From: Thiodiazotropha sp037384445
Lineage (GTDB): Bacteria > Pseudomonadota > Gammaproteobacteria > Chromatiales > Chromatiaceae
NCBI GenBank assembly: GCA_037384445.1
Contig: JARRNY010000144.1
Span: 1-7,157, forward strand
Direction of reading: 5' to 3'
Length of the DNA: 7,157 nucleotides
In this document: piece after piece, positions 5,132-7,157 of the stretch
Layout: each line of letters opens with the position of its first letter
Position numbering within the stretch: the stretch's first letter is position 1
Position numbers and translations under genes: made by a program
The notes under the pieces: generated by a model
The model's database searches: none
What the model was told of the DNA's origin: nothing
Seen by the model: only the letters and a program-made list of their open reading frames with translations

Positions 5132-5917
5132 TTGGAAGAGCAACGTATTAATGAACTGGGCGACGAACTCTTCGATGCCCTGACGAATAGAAAGATGATC
5201 GAACCGCTCACCGAGCGCGAGCCCGAGATCACTATCGAAGATGCCTACCACATCTCCCTGCGCATGGTGAATCGCCGGGTCGAGGCAGGGGAGAACATCA
5301 TCGGCAAGAAGATTGGTGTCACCTCCAAAGCCGTGCAGAACATGCTCAATGTGCACCAGCCCGATTTCGGTTATCTGACCGATCGCATGGTCTACGGCAC
5401 CGGCGACGAGATGCCGGTCAGCGAACTGCTGATCCAGCCGCGGGCCGAGGGTGAGATCGCCTTCATCCTCAAGCGCGACCTGTTCGGCCCCGGTGTCACC
5501 AACGCCGACGTGCTGCGTGCCACCGAGGCGGTGATTCCCTGTTTCGAGATTGTCGATTCCCGCATCCGCGACTGGAAGATCAAGATTCAGGACACGGTGG
5601 CGGACAACGCCTCCTGTGGCCTCTTTGTGCTGGGTGATAACGCGGTCGATCCGCGCAAGGTCGACCTGGCTACCGCCGGCATGGTGGTGGAGAAGAACGG
5701 CGAGCTGCTCTCCACCGGCGCTGGTGCGGCAGCGCTCGGCTCGCCGGTCAACTGTGTGGCCTGGCTGGCCAATACCCTGGGCCGTTTCGGTATTCCCCTG
5801 AAGGCAGGCGAGGTGATCCTCTCCGGTTCCCTGGTGCCGCTGGAACCGATCCAGGCGGGCGACAGCATGCGGGTGGACATCGGCGGCATCGGTGGCGCTT
5901 CGGTGCGCTTTACCTGA
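5132..5917 (+). CDS. dmpE: 2-Oxopent-4-enoate (2-hydroxypent-2,4-dienoate) hydratase
   Basis: Adds water to 2-hydroxypenta-2,4-dienoate, giving 4-hydroxy-2-oxovalerate for the aldolase. The 261 residues equal the DmpE length, and the near-identical blocks (INELGDEL at 6-13, GKKIGVTSKAVQNML at 58-72, KIQDTVADNASCGLFVLGD at 151-169, VILSGSLVPLEP at 228-239) mark the hydratase rather than the homologous 4-oxalocrotonate decarboxylase DmpH. The divalent metal ligands expected in the family are present: Glu106 and Glu108 in PRAEGE, and Glu139 in CFEIVDSR. The start is a TTG at 5132, supported by GGAG (5121-5124) 7 bases upstream and by alignment of the N-terminus; the first internal ATG (codon 22) would remove conserved sequence. 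In dmp and related systems the hydratase associates with the decarboxylase, which is not in this window. Confidence 0.94.
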   Translation: MEEQRINELGDELFDALTNRKMIEPLTEREPEITIEDAYHISLRMVNRRVEAGENIIGKKIGVTSKAVQNMLNVHQPDFGYLTDRMVYGTGDEMPVSELLIQPRAEGEIAFILKRDLFGPGVTNADVLRATEAVIPCFEIVDSRIRDWKIKIQDTVADNASCGLFVLGDNAVDPRKVDLATAGMVVEKNGELLSTGAGAAALGSPVNCVAWLANTLGRFGIPLKAGEVILSGSLVPLEPIQAGDSMRVDIGGIGGASVRFT

Positions 5918-5929
5918 CGAATACCTGCT

Positions 5930-5944
5930 CCGGCCAGGGGCCGG
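5930..5944 (+). other. Intercistronic hairpin between dmpE and dmpF
   Basis: CCGGCC (5930-5935) pairs with GGCCGG (5939-5944) over an AGG loop in the 54-base gap. There is no T tract, so it is probably an mRNA stability or processing structure at most. Confidence 0.3.
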
Positions 5945-5971
5945 GCAAAGACTGAAGATGAGGAAGAGACA

Positions 5972-6889
5972 ATGAGCAAAATCAACGCAGCCTTGATCGG
6001 CTCCGGCAACATCGGCACCGACCTGCTCTACAAGGCCCTGCGCAGCGACTGGATCAACCCGGTCTGGATGGTCGGCATCGACCCTGACTCGGAGGGCCTT
6101 GCGCGGGCTCGCAAGCTGGGTCTGAAGACCACCCATGAAGGGGTGGATGGGCTGCTGCCCCACATGCGCGAGGACAACGTCCAGATCTGTTTCGACGCCA
6201 CCTCCGCCTATGTGCATGGCGAGAACAATCGCAAGGTGCAGGCCGAGGGTTCGATCATGATCGACCTCACCCCCGCCGCCATCGGCCCCTACTGCGTACC
6301 GCCGGTGAACCTGAAGGATCACGTCGGTAAGCGGGAGCTGAATGTCAACATGGTCACCTGCGGCGGCCAGGCCACCATCCCCATGGTGGCGGCGGTGAGC
6401 CGGGTGCAGCCGGTGGCCTATGGCGAGATCGTCGCCACCGTCTCCTCCAAATCGGCCGGCCCCGGCACGCGCAAGAACATCGATGAGTTCACCCAGACCA
6501 CCGCCGGTGCGGTAGAGAAGGTGGGCGGCGCCAAGAAGGGTAAGGCGATCATCATCCTCAATCCGGCGGAGCCGCCGTTGATGATGCGCGACACGGTTCA
6601 CTGCATCACCGAAGACGAGCCCGACCAGGCAGCAATCACCGAGTCGATCCAACAGATGATCAAAGAGGTGCAGAAGTATGTGCCCGGCTACCGGTTGAAG
6701 AACGGTCCGGTGTTCGACGGCAACCGGGTCTCGATCTTCATGGAGGTGGAAGGCTTGGGCGACTACCTGCCCAAGTACGCCGGCAACCTGGACATCATGA
6801 CCGCCGCCGGCCTGCGCACCGCGGAGATGTTCGCAGAAGAGATTCTCAACGGCAGCCTGGTGCTGGAACCAGCCACCGTTTCGGCCTGA
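5972..6889 (+). CDS. dmpF: Acetaldehyde dehydrogenase (acylating)
   Basis: Converts acetaldehyde, NAD+ and CoA to acetyl-CoA, the last step of the meta pathway. The 305 residues are close to the family length (~310). The N-terminal Rossmann fold carries GSGNIGTD (10-17) and is followed by a catalytic domain with the nucleophile Cys130 in VTCGGQATIP. SSKSAGPGTRKNIDEFTQTT (158-177) and NPAEPPLMMRDT (197-208) are hallmark blocks. The ATG has a purine-rich AGGAAG ribosome site upstream. It is separated from dmpG by only 11 bases. DmpF and DmpG form a bifunctional complex that channels the volatile, toxic acetaldehyde between active sites (family knowledge), so tight linkage is expected. Confidence 0.95.
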   Translation: MSKINAALIGSGNIGTDLLYKALRSDWINPVWMVGIDPDSEGLARARKLGLKTTHEGVDGLLPHMREDNVQICFDATSAYVHGENNRKVQAEGSIMIDLTPAAIGPYCVPPVNLKDHVGKRELNVNMVTCGGQATIPMVAAVSRVQPVAYGEIVATVSSKSAGPGTRKNIDEFTQTTAGAVEKVGGAKKGKAIIILNPAEPPLMMRDTVHCITEDEPDQAAITESIQQMIKEVQKYVPGYRLKNGPVFDGNRVSIFMEVEGLGDYLPKYAGNLDIMTAAGLRTAEMFAEEILNGSLVLEPATVSA

Positions 6890-6900
6890 GGTATAGCACG

Positions 6901-7157
6901 ATGAATTTGAACGGCAAGAAAATCACCATCCACGACATGAGCCTGCGCGACGGCATGCATGCCAAGCGCCACCAGATCAGCCTGCAGCAGATGATCGACA
7001 TCGCCTCCGGCCTCGATGCTGCCGGCGTGCCGATGATCGAAGTGACCCACGGCGACGGCCTGGGCGGCGCTTCGGTCAACTACGGCTTTCCGGCGCATAC
7101 GGACGAGGAGTATCTGCGCGCGGTACGGCCCCATGTGAAACAGGCCAAAATCTCCGC
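6901..7157 (+). CDS. dmpG: 4-Hydroxy-2-oxovalerate aldolase, N-terminal part (runs off window)
   Basis: Cleaves 4-hydroxy-2-oxovalerate into pyruvate and acetaldehyde, passing the aldehyde to DmpF. Only the first 85 codons are present and the frame is open to the window edge. The HMGL-like TIM barrel begins with ITIHDMSLRDGMHAKRHQ (8-25), holding catalytic Arg16, metal ligand Asp17 and His20 by family comparison. It continues with IEVTHGDGLGGASVNYGFP (46-64), typical of this aldolase. The full protein is normally ~340 residues. The ribosome site GAGG (6888-6891) overlaps the dmpF stop, so the two genes are probably translated together. Confidence 0.94.
   Translation, partial: MNLNGKKITIHDMSLRDGMHAKRHQISLQQMIDIASGLDAAGVPMIEVTHGDGLGGASVNYGFPAHTDEEYLRAVRPHVKQAKIS

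Noticed and set aside
5132..5917. 4-Oxalocrotonate decarboxylase (dmpH) as identity of the 261-residue protein
   Set aside because: The N-terminus INELGDEL and the internal blocks match the hydratase DmpE; DmpH has a different N-terminal region.
5036..6652. Long 538-codon open frame on the minus strand
   Set aside because: It lies opposite dmpE and dmpF, which match known families along their full lengths. Its His/Asp/Gly/Arg-rich translation is typical of an antisense shadow in GC-rich coding DNA.

Overview
The window looks like a proteobacterial chromosome fragment, most likely gammaproteobacterial. The catabolic genes read like those of the Pseudomonas dmp phenol meta-cleavage pathway, and one intergenic repeat resembles REP-type elements of that class. 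This is inference from remembered protein families, not from a search. Base composition changes across the window: the first ~830 bases are visibly AT-richer than the rest, which is GC-rich with long open shadow frames.

Layout. Bases 1-156 hold no gene I can support. Bases 157-605 are a broken tyrosine recombinase of the integron-integrase type: one frameshift, then truncation at a four-base assembly gap (606-609). Bases 610-889 hold no recognisable gene. Bases 1508-890 (minus) encode a GntR/FCD regulator that has lost an internal segment and its reading frame. A divergent promoter region (1509-1700) carries several TATCG motifs that could be operators. On the plus strand follow a DmpP-like reductase (1701-2759), a DmpQ/XylT-like ferredoxin (2762-3079), an unrecognised 65-residue protein (3164-3361), a REP-like palindromic pair and a terminator-like hairpin (3382-3484). 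Then come dmpC (3549-5009), dmpE (5132-5917), dmpF (5972-6889) and the first 85 codons of dmpG (6901 to the window edge).

How the genes work together. 2-Hydroxymuconic semialdehyde, the ring-cleavage product of catechol, is oxidised by DmpC. After tautomerisation and decarboxylation (dmpI and dmpH are not in the window and may lie just downstream), DmpE hydrates 2-oxopent-4-enoate. DmpG splits the product into pyruvate and acetaldehyde, and DmpF converts the acetaldehyde to acetyl-CoA. DmpP would pass electrons from NADH to a multicomponent phenol hydroxylase, and DmpQ would keep catechol 2,3-dioxygenase active.

The striking point is what is absent. The hydroxylase components (KLMNO) are missing before P, the catechol 2,3-dioxygenase (B) is missing after Q, and the hydrolase (D) is missing between C and E. 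The cluster therefore has two electron-transfer accessories without their partner oxygenases, a small unknown gene in the place of B, a broken regulator and a broken recombinase at its edge. This looks like a rearranged or decaying catabolic island, or one whose oxygenases are encoded elsewhere. I did not find a clearly new biological system; the 65-residue gene is the best candidate for something undescribed.
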